A stretch of 64,000 bases of DNA from G963668435 sp963668435. Its GTDB lineage: Bacteria; Latescibacterota; Latescibacteria; Latescibacterales; Latescibacteraceae. The notes under the pieces were generated by a model that was not told the DNA's origin, did not search any database, and saw nothing but the letters and a program-made list of their open reading frames with translations. Positions within the stretch are counted from its first letter, which is position 1, and each line of letters starts with the position of its first letter. Shown here piece after piece: positions 37,310 to 45,782 of the stretch. A program made the position numbers and the translations under genes. The stretch is taken from NCBI GenBank assembly GCA_963668435.2, contig CAXXSC010000008.1, positions 806,001 to 870,000 on the forward strand, read 5' to 3'.

Positions 37310-38455
37310 TCACACGATCCCGAAACGATCGAGCCTGAAAAGACGGACGGCGTTCTTCCAGTATAGTTTTTCAAGTATGTTTTCGTCGAGACCAATACCG
37401 TCGATCTTCCAGTTGCCCTGAATCGGTGTCGGATGGTCGAACTGACGGTCCCGTGTCTGAAAATAGCGCCAGTGTTTGCCGTAAAAGATTTTATTGCTTT
37501 CGTCGCTGAATTTGTCCATTGGCCCGGCGCCCTGCACCTCGCCGTTCAGTGCGAAATAATGGTCCGTGCCGAAAAGAAGACGGTCGCTGTATTTCGTAAA
37601 AAAGGCATGGCCCTTGTCCGCGGGATGCCGTCCCAGTTCCCCGAGACGGGCGGAGATATCGGCATAGAGGTTCGGCATCTCCTCGAAACGGCGGTCGAGG
37701 GCATCGATATCCTCGGAATTGTTCGCCACATGGCAGCACATGAATGTGACATCGGGATGGCGTTTGATGGCGTTGTCCCGTTGAATGAGGATATCCTCGC
37801 GGGGCGGATATTTACTCCGGTCGGCGAAAGACCAGTTTGGATGGAGTTCCAGCTCGTCCCAGCGCTCGTTCTCGGCGTTCCAGGGCGCGAAGAAGGCGAC
37901 CGGATCGGTGGCATGGATCGCAACAACGGCATCCAGCTTTCCGGCACACTCCCATACGGCATCGAGACGGGGATCGTCGAGTTTGAGCAGGCTGCCGTCG
38001 CGATCCCGGACAGTCAATCCCAGGTCCTTGAAACATTTCAGGCCCAGGGCTCCGGCCTCGACCGCTTTTTCAAGCATATCGGGTGCCTTGTCGAAAAAAG
38101 CGGCATCTGACTGGATGAGCGTCCAGTCGAAAGCATACATAGTGCCGATCCTGTTCCTGTACGGTGCCATGGCTTTCTGCAGCGGGAAAAAGATATCGTC
38201 GCCGGTAATACCGATATTGACGGCATATCGTACGAAATTTGCAGATTCGACAGCAAGGCAGCGCTCTATGGCCGCCTGATCGAAAACCGGCTTGTTATCG
38301 CGGTAGGGTCTGAGATGCATGTGCGCATCGATGACGCGGCCTGTCGAGGGGCGGAATGACGCATTCTTCCTGTCGTCCTCTTCCGAAGTATATCCGGATG
38401 CCGATACGGCAAGGGCGGCAAGCGCACAGGTTTTTCCGAAATGTCTCCGTTTCAT
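37310..38455 (-). CDS. Amidohydrolase family 2 protein with Tat-like signal
   Basis: 381 aa from the ATG at 38455, chosen because GGAGAA precedes it and the signal MKRRHFGKTCALAALAVSA follows. The metal-dependent TIM barrel begins VIDAHMHLRP (HxH), continues with VAIHATDPVAFFAP and FMCCHVANNSED, and closes with LLFGTDHYF, whose Asp is the expected catalytic base. Family members hydrolyse lactones or decarboxylate aromatic or sugar acids. It is the first gene of the leftward unit with deacetylase-like and cytochrome genes, and diverges from the regulator-propeller kinase. Confidence 0.83.
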   Translation of the reverse strand: MKRRHFGKTCALAALAVSASGYTSEEDDRKNASFRPSTGRVIDAHMHLRPYRDNKPVFDQAAIERCLAVESANFVRYAVNIGITGDDIFFPLQKAMAPYRNRIGTMYAFDWTLIQSDAAFFDKAPDMLEKAVEAGALGLKCFKDLGLTVRDRDGSLLKLDDPRLDAVWECAGKLDAVVAIHATDPVAFFAPWNAENERWDELELHPNWSFADRSKYPPREDILIQRDNAIKRHPDVTFMCCHVANNSEDIDALDRRFEEMPNLYADISARLGELGRHPADKGHAFFTKYSDRLLFGTDHYFALNGEVQGAGPMDKFSDESNKIFYGKHWRYFQTRDRQFDHPTPIQGNWKIDGIGLDENILEKLYWKNAVRLFRLDRFGIV

Positions 38456-38530
38456 TGGTATTCTCCATGTCATTTTGCCAGGTTGGAAAACGGGAAAGCC
38501 CCGATATCAGCAGACAGGGATTAATCAACA

Positions 38531-38561
38531 GTGTTATTTTCAATGTAATGGGCAATAACAC
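38531..38561. promoter_or_regulatory. Inverted repeat in a divergent promoter region
   Basis: Perfect 8-bp arms GTGTTATT (38531-38538) and AATAACAC (38554-38561) separated by 15 bp, in the 275-bp space between divergently transcribed genes. Size and place fit a dimeric regulator site, possibly for the NarL-type regulator at 41897, but nothing proves this. Confidence 0.4.
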
Positions 38562-38730
38562 TTTTGGAAACAGAAAAATACTTACAGAAAATCCCGTTTA
38601 TATTGAATAGACACTTTTCCCCGGCGATTGTTTACATTACATTGTCTGAACAGGCACTGATCAGATGCAACCGTCTTTTATCACATAACTTGCACAAAAC
38701 GGAAACAGTCGGCAACCCGGAACGATACTT

Positions 38731-41700
38731 ATGACTCCGCTATCCTCATTCAAGGCATACAGGCAATTTTCGGGCAGTTCAACATACTGCCTTTTCATCT
38801 GCCTCGTATTCATGCTCCTGATTGTTCCGGCAGCAACTTACGGCCAGATTCTCAAACCCGGCCTCCAGTATTTTGAAAAACTCGACTACCGTCACGGTCT
38901 CACACAGAGCTCCACCACCTGCATTTTCAAGGACAGCAGGGGATACATGTGGTTCGGGACACAGGACGGCTTGAATCAGTACGATGGCTACGCTTTTATT
39001 TCATACCGTCACGAACCTTTCGATGAGAACTCGCTCGGCACAAGTTCGATTGTTGAAATACTCGAATACAACGGCAGTATCTGGATTGCCACTTTCAGCG
39101 ACGGCCTTTACCGTTTCGAGCCCGACGGACGTTTCATCAATTACCGTCCCGACCAACATGGCAAAGAAACCATCGGAAGTGACCTGATTGACGACATCAA
39201 TATTTTCAACGGCAACTTCTGGATACCGACAAATAACGGCTTGATACGTTTCGATCCGGAAAGCGGCGAATCGAGACGTTATACTCACGATCCAGACGAT
39301 CCTTCCAGTATCCCGAGCAACCTGATTGAATCAGTCACAGTTGACAAAAACGGCCAGTTCTGGCTCGGCTGTGAAAAAGGTCTGATATGTTTCGACCCGG
39401 ACAAAGAAACGTTCGCTCTCCACACCATCGAACGCTCAAGGAAAACCTCGGCAAACAGCATAATGTACCTGACTTTCATTGATTCCCACGAAACAATATG
39501 GGTTGCCTCATACGGAGGACTTGAGCAATTCGATCCCGCAACAGGAACGTTCCGCAATATTTTCACGGGACACCCCTTCGACAGTATTAACTGTATTGCG
39601 GAGGACGAGGACGGATTCCTCTGTATTGGCACACGTGGAAACGGTTTTATAAGGCTTGACCCGAAAAGTTTCAGATATGAAACGTACAAGCACGACAGGA
39701 TGAACGCTGCAAGCATCAGCAGCGACGAAATCAAATCCCTTTACTGCGACGAGTTCGGCACCATCTGGATTGGAACGATCAACGGCGGTGTCAATAAAGT
39801 TAAAAAAAGGGCCATCCAGTTCGCGAATTACGGAGAACTGACAGGTTCGCTGAGCCTCAACACCCGCCTGGTATACACGGTACTCGAAGATTCCGAGGGA
39901 ATAATATGGGCTGGCACCGGCGGTGGCGGCCTGAACAAGATCGACCTGAAACATGGCAAAACCACGTACTATGTCAATGATCCTGCCGACAACAATTCAA
40001 TAAGTCATAATACCGTGCTGTCCCTGCTGGAAGACAGCGAAGGCCTGTTCTGGGTTGGAACTGCCGGCGGAGGATTTCGAATACTTGACAGGGAAACAGG
40101 CAAGTTCCATCACTATGCAATAAATGATAAATTCGTATATCCCAACAGCTCCTACATTCTTGGTATGATGGAAGATGATCAGGGGCGTATTTGGTTCTCA
40201 ACACCCCACGGTCTGAACCGGATAGACAAAGAGAGCGGCTTGGTGCATCTTTTCGCCCACAATCCCTCTGATCCTTCAAGTATCAGTTCAAATTACGTAT
40301 TAAGCACTTTTCAATGCAGCTCTGGAGACATTTTTGTCGGCACAAACAACGGCCTTAATATTTATAATCCGGAAGATGACAGTTTCACGAAATTCAAACA
40401 CGATATCAACGATCCAAGCAGTATCAGCGACAATATTGCATGGCAGATATTCGAGGATTCAAAAGACCGTATATGGGTAGGCACATGGGGCGGCGGCCTG
40501 AACGAGTTCGACCGGAAAACAGGAGAATTCCGCCATTACACTACAAAGGACGGCCTTCCGAACAACGTAGTGTACGGCATTCTGGAGGACAACGCCGGTA
40601 ATCTCTGGCTTTCCACAAACGAGGGAATCAGCCGTTTCGACCCGGAAACAAAAAATTTCAGGAATTACGCATCTGATGACGGCCTTATCTGTGATGAGTT
40701 CAATATGGGCGCCTGCCATATCACAGAAAACGGAGCCATGTATTTCGGCGGCATGTACGGTTTCACATCGTTCAATCCCGACACGATTGAAAGAAACAAG
40801 GTAATCCCCAAAGTGCTCATTACCAGTTTCAGCGGCAGCGGAAAGAAAAACATCAATCTCAATCAGATGCCCTACGTTGATGAAATAGTTCTGCCGTTTG
40901 ATCAAAACAGTTTCTCTATCGAATTTGCCTCGCTTGATTTCACCTCACCCGCGAAAAACCGGTATCGTTACAGGCTGGAGGGATTCGATACACACTGGAT
41001 AGAGGCCGACCAGCGCCGATCAGCCTGGTACACTGACCTGCGGCCCGGAGAATACAGATTCAGGGCCCTCGGCAGTAACAGTGATGGAGTCTGGAACACA
41101 GAGGGCGCGACATTGAGGATTCTCATTTCACCGCCATTCTGGGCGACACTCTGGTTCAAGATACTCCTGGTCGGAATGGCCGCGGCACTGGCGACAGGCG
41201 TTTACACATTCAGGGTTGGCCTGCTTGAAGAGCGAAGCAAACGCCTGCGCAGCCTTACGGATCACCTCCATTCGGCCATTGAGACGGAAAGGAACCACAT
41301 TTCCCGTGAGATCCATGACGAACTCGGGCAAGCCCTGACAGCAATAAAAATGAGTATTTCTTTAATAAAACGAAGTCTGACAGTCATCAACGAATCACAG
41401 GAAAAACGTTTCGAAACAATAACGAACCTTATCGACACGACAATCCAGAAAACCCGTAATATTTCAGAAAACCTCCGCCCGTCAAGGCTTGACGAACTCG
41501 GGCTCGTTGCCGCAATCGAATGGTATGTCAACGAGTATGAGAATCGTACCGGTATAGAAAGCGCACTGTACATAGATACCGACAATATCGATCTTGGCCG
41601 CGACAACAATATTGCGCTTTTCCGCATCGTCCAGGAATCCCTGACAAACGTGGCCCGTCATTCCGGTGCTACCGAAACAACAGTCTCGCTTATCCAGACA

Positions 41701-41889
41701 CCGGAGGCCATAGAACTGGAAATTACCGACAACGGAACAGGAATTCGCGAAGAACAGTTGAAAAACATGACCTCTTTCGGTATAATTGGGATAAGAGAGC
41801 GGGCGCTCAAGCTGGATGGCACTCTTGAAATCAAACCACATAGGCCATCGGGCACCTGTGTCTCGGTAATAATTCCACGAGGAGAATAA
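38731..41889 (+). CDS. Two-component regulator-propeller sensor histidine kinase
   Basis: 1052 aa. A signal/anchor near residues 18-40 leads into about 700 periplasmic residues of two-component regulator-propeller repeats (GYMWFGTQDGLNQYDG, GTIWIGTINGGVNK, GRIWFSTPHGLNRID), building two seven-bladed propellers. A Y_Y_Y domain follows (YRYRLEGFDTHW), then a membrane helix near 815-835, a HisKA_3 domain with phospho-acceptor His862 (REIHDELGQAL), and an HATPase domain (FRIVQESLTNVARHSG). This hybrid-sensor layout, known for glycan sensing in Bacteroidetes, here lacks the fused regulator; the NarL-type partner is the next gene, 7 bp downstream. Confidence 0.94.
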   Translation: MTPLSSFKAYRQFSGSSTYCLFICLVFMLLIVPAATYGQILKPGLQYFEKLDYRHGLTQSSTTCIFKDSRGYMWFGTQDGLNQYDGYAFISYRHEPFDENSLGTSSIVEILEYNGSIWIATFSDGLYRFEPDGRFINYRPDQHGKETIGSDLIDDINIFNGNFWIPTNNGLIRFDPESGESRRYTHDPDDPSSIPSNLIESVTVDKNGQFWLGCEKGLICFDPDKETFALHTIERSRKTSANSIMYLTFIDSHETIWVASYGGLEQFDPATGTFRNIFTGHPFDSINCIAEDEDGFLCIGTRGNGFIRLDPKSFRYETYKHDRMNAASISSDEIKSLYCDEFGTIWIGTINGGVNKVKKRAIQFANYGELTGSLSLNTRLVYTVLEDSEGIIWAGTGGGGLNKIDLKHGKTTYYVNDPADNNSISHNTVLSLLEDSEGLFWVGTAGGGFRILDRETGKFHHYAINDKFVYPNSSYILGMMEDDQGRIWFSTPHGLNRIDKESGLVHLFAHNPSDPSSISSNYVLSTFQCSSGDIFVGTNNGLNIYNPEDDSFTKFKHDINDPSSISDNIAWQIFEDSKDRIWVGTWGGGLNEFDRKTGEFRHYTTKDGLPNNVVYGILEDNAGNLWLSTNEGISRFDPETKNFRNYASDDGLICDEFNMGACHITENGAMYFGGMYGFTSFNPDTIERNKVIPKVLITSFSGSGKKNINLNQMPYVDEIVLPFDQNSFSIEFASLDFTSPAKNRYRYRLEGFDTHWIEADQRRSAWYTDLRPGEYRFRALGSNSDGVWNTEGATLRILISPPFWATLWFKILLVGMAAALATGVYTFRVGLLEERSKRLRSLTDHLHSAIETERNHISREIHDELGQALTAIKMSISLIKRSLTVINESQEKRFETITNLIDTTIQKTRNISENLRPSRLDELGLVAAIEWYVNEYENRTGIESALYIDTDNIDLGRDNNIALFRIVQESLTNVARHSGATETTVSLIQTPEAIELEITDNGTGIREEQLKNMTSFGIIGIRERALKLDGTLEIKPHRPSGTCVSVIIPRGE

Positions 41890-41896
41890 TAATAAA

Positions 41897-42532
41897 ATGC
41901 CAAAGAAAAAAATAATCATAGCCGATGACCACCCTATCGTAAGAAAAGGACTCAAGGATATTCTCGCTGAAATCACCAGTGCTGAAGTTGTTGCCGAGGC
42001 TGAAAACGGATTCGAACTCATGGACATTATCGGCCGTGAAAAATATGATCTTCTGATTCTCGATATAACGATGCCCGGCATGAGCGGTCTTGATGCCCTT
42101 CGCCACATCAACACACTCTACGGCAAAATCCCAACACTTGTATTCTCCATCTACTCCGAGGATAACTACGCCATTCGCTTCCTTCAGGCAGGGGCCTCGG
42201 GTTATGTAAACAAGGAGAGCGATGCCACGGTAATCATCGAGGCTGTCAACACTGTACTCATGGGTGGAATGTATTTCAGCCGGGACATTCTCGAAAAATA
42301 TGCCACAATCAGCAATAACAATTTCGATCAGAGCCCGCACGAACGCCTCTCGAACCGGGAATACGAAATAATGCTCCTGATGGCAAAAGGCAAACGCATG
42401 TCGGAAATCGCTGAGGAACTGGCGATAAGCGCGAAAACAGTCAGTACGCATAAATCGAGAATATTCGAAAAAATGAATTTCAGCAGCAGCTCAGACCTCA
42501 TCAAATACGCTATTGACAGCAAAATACTATAA
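41897..42532 (+). CDS. NarL/FixJ-type response regulator
   Basis: 211 aa. Receiver domain with acidic pair in IIIADDHPIVRKG, phospho-acceptor Asp56 (LLILDITMPGMSG) and the late Lys in GYVNKES. LuxR-type HTH at about 148-205 (LSNREYEIMLLMAKG, EELAISAKTVSTHKSRI). It is the cognate DNA-binding partner of the HisKA_3 kinase just upstream, whose gene ends 7 bp earlier. Target operons are not shown by the sequence; the divergent amidohydrolase-cytochrome operon is the nearest candidate. Confidence 0.95.
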   Translation: MPKKKIIIADDHPIVRKGLKDILAEITSAEVVAEAENGFELMDIIGREKYDLLILDITMPGMSGLDALRHINTLYGKIPTLVFSIYSEDNYAIRFLQAGASGYVNKESDATVIIEAVNTVLMGGMYFSRDILEKYATISNNNFDQSPHERLSNREYEIMLLMAKGKRMSEIAEELAISAKTVSTHKSRIFEKMNFSSSSDLIKYAIDSKIL

Positions 42533-42559
42533 ATATAGTATTTTCAACCACTTTTCAAC

Positions 42560-42628
42560 CTGCACCTATGCCTTTCTGTGCAGAGGTGACCTGCTGATTT
42601 GTAGGATTTTTCCTACAAAATAAATCAG
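42560..42628 (+). terminator. Two hairpins after the NarL-type regulator gene
   Basis: First, a 6-bp pair CTGCAC/GTGCAG (42560-42565 with 42578-42583). Second, a stronger structure: 8-bp stem TTGTAGGA/TCCTACAA (42599-42606 with 42611-42618) with a TTTT loop, extended by CTGATT/AATCAG (42594-42599 with 42623-42628). No pure T tract follows, so termination is possible but not typical; an operator function for the next gene is an alternative. Confidence 0.45.
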
Positions 42629-42648
42629 ACTTTCCCTGATATTTTTCT

Positions 42649-42677
42649 TTGACAAAATGTGTTATTCTACGAATGAT
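42649..42677 (+). promoter_or_regulatory. Sigma70-like promoter for the receiver-zinc-knuckle gene
   Basis: Perfect -35 TTGACA (42649-42654), 17-bp spacer and a weaker -10 AATGAT (42672-42677). It would give a leader of about 115 nt before the ATG at 42798. Confidence 0.5.
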
Positions 42678-42797
42678 GCGTAAAGTGTGATCGTGCGCAG
42701 TGTTTTATGGTATTTTTCGGGCGGTTTTTGTCGTTTTTCTTTCCGTTTATCCCGTCCGGGATACCAGACAATACGGTTGCAGGGGTGACGTGCTATC

Positions 42798-43367
42798 ATG
42801 AAAACGACTATCGCGATAGAACAGAAAAAGATCCTGCATGTCGGAACACCGTTTCCGGCAGGAGAAGAAAGCGGACAAACGCTGTTCGACCCTTCATATC
42901 AGCTCATTACACTCGACAATACAATCGACGCATTGCAGGAACTTAACAGCGGGAACGTTTCACTCGTAGTCAAAGACAGTGACATCGGCAGTATCAGTGA
43001 TATAGAGTTTTTCGAAACAGCGAAAAGAAACAATCCGGAAGTGATGACATTGCTTGTCATCGATTCATGGGATCACGAAGCCCTGAAAGACGGGCTCTGC
43101 CAATATTGCGATGATGTGCTGGTGAAACCGTACAGGATAGAGGAATACAGGGCACGTATCCGTTTTCTTCTCCCAAAAGCCCGTCGCAGGCACAAATTCG
43201 ACGGCATGATAGTGCCCGTCTGCTGGTCCTGTCATAAAATCCGTGACGATTTCGGTAACAAACAGGGGGCCGGTCCCTGGCGTGATCTCGATGAGTTTTT
43301 CGTCGAAAAATTCGGTCTACTGATAACCCGCAGCTATTGTCCCGACTGCATCAGGCATATACTCTGA
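42798..43367 (+). CDS. Degenerate receiver-like protein with C-terminal CxxC-CxxC knuckle
   Basis: 189 aa. Residues 10-125 have receiver-domain periodicity, with Asp60 (SLVVKDSDIG) and Lys110 (VLVKPYR) at the positions of the phospho-acceptor and switch Lys. The N-terminal acidic pair is missing (HVGTPFP instead), so normal Mg2+-dependent phosphorylation is doubtful. The tail has Cys142/Cys145 (VCWSCHKIRDD) and Cys181/Cys184 (YCPDCIRH), the knuckle found at the end of many PAS and receiver proteins (usual form CxxCKKIRDD...CPxC), probably binding zinc. There is no DNA-binding output domain. It has its own candidate promoter and may act through protein contact. Confidence 0.78.
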   Translation: MKTTIAIEQKKILHVGTPFPAGEESGQTLFDPSYQLITLDNTIDALQELNSGNVSLVVKDSDIGSISDIEFFETAKRNNPEVMTLLVIDSWDHEALKDGLCQYCDDVLVKPYRIEEYRARIRFLLPKARRRHKFDGMIVPVCWSCHKIRDDFGNKQGAGPWRDLDEFFVEKFGLLITRSYCPDCIRHIL

Positions 43368-43438
43368 GCAACACGTTGGAGACAGTGATATCGACGTAGC
43401 TGAAGGAAATTAGATCTCAAGAATTTGTATACAGTTTG

Positions 43439-43529
43439 CAGGGGCAGCAGAGGGGTGCATTCCACGCGTTCGATGACCCCCCTTTCATCTCACCCGGGAA
43501 TGTTGTTTTCATGTGATCTGCTGCCCCTG
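43439..43529. other. Candidate structured element closed by a 13-bp inverted repeat
   Basis: Perfect 13-base arms (43439-43451, CAGGGGCAGCAGA, and 43517-43529) enclose 65 nt. Inside, GGGGT and ACCCC near 43452-43480 can form a second stem. The loop is too long for a simple terminator and only a weak TATATATTTT follows. It may be a structured RNA on either strand or a mobile-element scar. It lies between the receiver-knuckle gene and the SRAP gene. Confidence 0.45.
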
Positions 43530-43647
43530 TATATATTTTGCCGGCCAGCGATGATTAAATGGTCATCTCCTACCGGTTTTTCTTTTCTTCCCGCCGCTTT
43601 TACCGTTTATTATCTGTAGACATTCACAATCTCTCAGGGAGTATTTC

Positions 43648-44322
43648 ATGTGCGGACGGTTCGCAATCGGCCTGCCGGCGAAAAGTATCGCCGAGCATTT
43701 CCAGCTCGACAGTTTTCCAGATTTCAAACCACGATATAATATCGCACCGACACAATTGGCACCTACCATTACGCATGATCCTGTTTCGGGAGCAACGCAG
43801 GCGATTGAGAGACAGTGGGGGTTAATCCCCTCATGGGCAAAGGACAAAAAAATCGGCGCGAAAATGATCAACGCCCGCGGGGAAACACTTCGGGAAAAAC
43901 CGTCTTTCAGGGAGGCATTCACAGCACGGCGCTGTCTCGTTCCGGCATCCGGTTTTTATGAATGGCTTCGCTCCGGCACGAAACGCACCCCGTTCTACAT
44001 CCGTCACCGCGAACGGGAAATGCTCGCGTTCGCCGGGCTATGGGAAAGCTGGAATAATCCACAGGACGTGGAAATTCAATCTTTCACCATCATCACCACC
44101 GCAGCCAACGAGGTGCTCTCTCCCATCCATGACCGCATGCCTGTTATCATTCCGCCGGAACAGTATGACAGCTGGCTCGATCCGGGCAGCACTCACGAAC
44201 ATCTCGAATCGCAGCTGAAACCGTATCCGGCGCAGGAACTGGAACGCTACGAGGTCAGCCCCGAGGTCAATAAAGCCGCCAATGACAATCCCTCATTGAT
44301 CGCCAGAACAACGTTCCTCTGA
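43648..44322 (+). CDS. SRAP (YedK/HMCES-type) DNA-protein crosslinking protein
   Basis: 224 aa, normal length. It protects abasic sites in single-stranded DNA by forming a thiazolidine link with its N-terminal cysteine. All key residues are visible: Cys2 (MCGRF, with Met1 removal required), Asn31 (RYNIAPTQ), Glu105 (SGFYEW) and His161 (LSPIHDRMP). GGAG lies 7 bases before the ATG. It stands alone; its neighbours have no DNA-repair theme. Confidence 0.95.
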   Translation: MCGRFAIGLPAKSIAEHFQLDSFPDFKPRYNIAPTQLAPTITHDPVSGATQAIERQWGLIPSWAKDKKIGAKMINARGETLREKPSFREAFTARRCLVPASGFYEWLRSGTKRTPFYIRHREREMLAFAGLWESWNNPQDVEIQSFTIITTAANEVLSPIHDRMPVIIPPEQYDSWLDPGSTHEHLESQLKPYPAQELERYEVSPEVNKAANDNPSLIARTTFL

Positions 44323-44362
44323 AACATTCCCGCACCGAGCATCTTTTTCAGCAAAGATTTTT

Positions 44363-45679
44363 TTACACGCGGATGCGGTAGACAAGAGCATCCGAGGTCC
44401 AGTCCAGCTTGCCATCTTCACCGTCACGGACGAATTTCCGGCCCATGAACAGGAGAATATGCCCGGTCTCGCGGTCCTCGCGGGCATAGAAATTCGAGAG
44501 CATGAGACGTTCGCTCTCACCGGCTTTACGGTCATCGATATTCCGAACACTCTTTTCGATTAAAAGCCCGTTTTTACGGTCCACTTCACCGATAATGATC
44601 GGATATCGCGGGCTGTTGCCCCGTGGATTCTCCTTGCAAATATTCCCCATCCAGAACAGGCGGCCGTCCGTATGCGGGATAAGCTGTGAGCAGGAGCTGG
44701 GCGAATGGAACGCTGTGCCGTCCGTATAGCGCCAGGGCTCGGGCTTGGTCCAGCTCTTCCCGCCGTCGTGAGAACGGGACTGCCAGCGGTGGCCCGGCCA
44801 TTCCGGCCTGGCATCGTTGCTTCCGCGCATCACCATGAGGATGGAACCATCCTCGAGTTCCGCAATAGTGGGCTCAATCATACCGCGGGTCGTACGTTTC
44901 GGGTCGCCGCAGATCCTGTCCGAGGATGTCCAGGCAAGACTGCCGTCGGATTTCCAGCGCGCCATAAGCAGCATACAGTCAGTATAGGTGTAGCCCGCAC
45001 CGGGATTGTAATAACGGCCGTCCGGGCCAATCGGACTGCTCTGGACCGGCAGAAGGATCACACCATCGGTACGGGTCAGCGGGCGCTGGCCGAGGTCGCC
45101 CATCATCATGCAGTTTTTTCCAACCGTGACACCCGGCATGTGATGGATCTCGTCATATTCCGGCCCTTCATGGATGATCTGACGGTTCACGATGTCGCTT
45201 CTGCCGCCGTCCTCAGAGACGGAATAATGCAATGTCCACCGCTCCATGCCCTCGAGAGGCTTGTCGTTCGGCAGAACGCCCTCGGTCCAGACTGTGATAT
45301 AGCGGCCGGTGAGCGGATCGACATACCCGCCGCGCGGATGGCGCCGCCCGGTCCCGTCGGGATGATCGAACCGTGTCGGCCACTCGGTGGTTTCACTCCA
45401 GGTCCTGCCGTTGTCTTCCGAATAACGGATATAAGCGATATCGACCGTATCACTGCGTGTAGTGAGCCCGTGAATACTGACAAGCCTGCCGCCGCGCAGG
45501 GTTGTATAGTAGCTGGAAGCGCTGACAGCCGCGCCTTTGGCGGGTGATTTAACAAAAACATCGACTGAAAGCACATCCGCCCTTTCCGCAGCAAACACAT
45601 ATGATCGTGAACTGGTAATCGCACCGGATGCACATAACGCGGCCGCGCCTTTCAGCCAGGAGCGTCGTGAGAACCTCAT
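44363..45679 (-). CDS. Tat-exported sialidase-like (Asp-box) protein
   Basis: 438 aa from the ATG at 45679, chosen because AAAGG lies upstream and the twin-arginine signal MRFSRRSWLKGAAALCASGA follows; a longer frame to 45718 adds nothing recognisable. The body is an exo-sialidase-type propeller with Asp boxes SEDNGRTWSE and SHDGGKSWTK, plus conserved segments such as YIRYSEDNG and FHSPSSCSQLIPHTDGRLFW. Complete catalytic triads cannot be confirmed by eye. It diverges from the UroD-family gene across 103 bp and is probably co-controlled with that operon. Confidence 0.82.
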   Translation of the reverse strand: MRFSRRSWLKGAAALCASGAITSSRSYVFAAERADVLSVDVFVKSPAKGAAVSASSYYTTLRGGRLVSIHGLTTRSDTVDIAYIRYSEDNGRTWSETTEWPTRFDHPDGTGRRHPRGGYVDPLTGRYITVWTEGVLPNDKPLEGMERWTLHYSVSEDGGRSDIVNRQIIHEGPEYDEIHHMPGVTVGKNCMMMGDLGQRPLTRTDGVILLPVQSSPIGPDGRYYNPGAGYTYTDCMLLMARWKSDGSLAWTSSDRICGDPKRTTRGMIEPTIAELEDGSILMVMRGSNDARPEWPGHRWQSRSHDGGKSWTKPEPWRYTDGTAFHSPSSCSQLIPHTDGRLFWMGNICKENPRGNSPRYPIIIGEVDRKNGLLIEKSVRNIDDRKAGESERLMLSNFYAREDRETGHILLFMGRKFVRDGEDGKLDWTSDALVYRIRV

Positions 45680-45702
45680 ATCAAATAACCTTTCGAAATG
45701 CG

Positions 45703-45731
45703 TTGAATTCATAGCCATTCTTCTGTATCAT
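45703..45731 (+). promoter_or_regulatory. Sigma70-like promoter for the UroD-sialidase-symporter operon
   Basis: TTGAAT (45703-45708), 17-bp spacer, TATCAT (45726-45731), in the divergent region between the Tat sialidase and the UroD-family gene. Expected start near 45738, 45 nt before the ATG. Confidence 0.55.
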
Positions 45732-45782
45732 ATGATATTTACCGTTACAGTGCAAGATGTCAATAACGCGGCTGGGGGAGAA

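Noticed and set aside
42707..42946. 79-aa plus-strand frame before the receiver-knuckle gene
   Set aside because: It overlaps the real gene in another frame and has no ribosome binding site.
43452..43485. tRNA-like T-arm (GCGTTCGAT)
   Set aside because: No acceptor, D or anticodon arm can be drawn around it, and the TψC stem does not pair properly.
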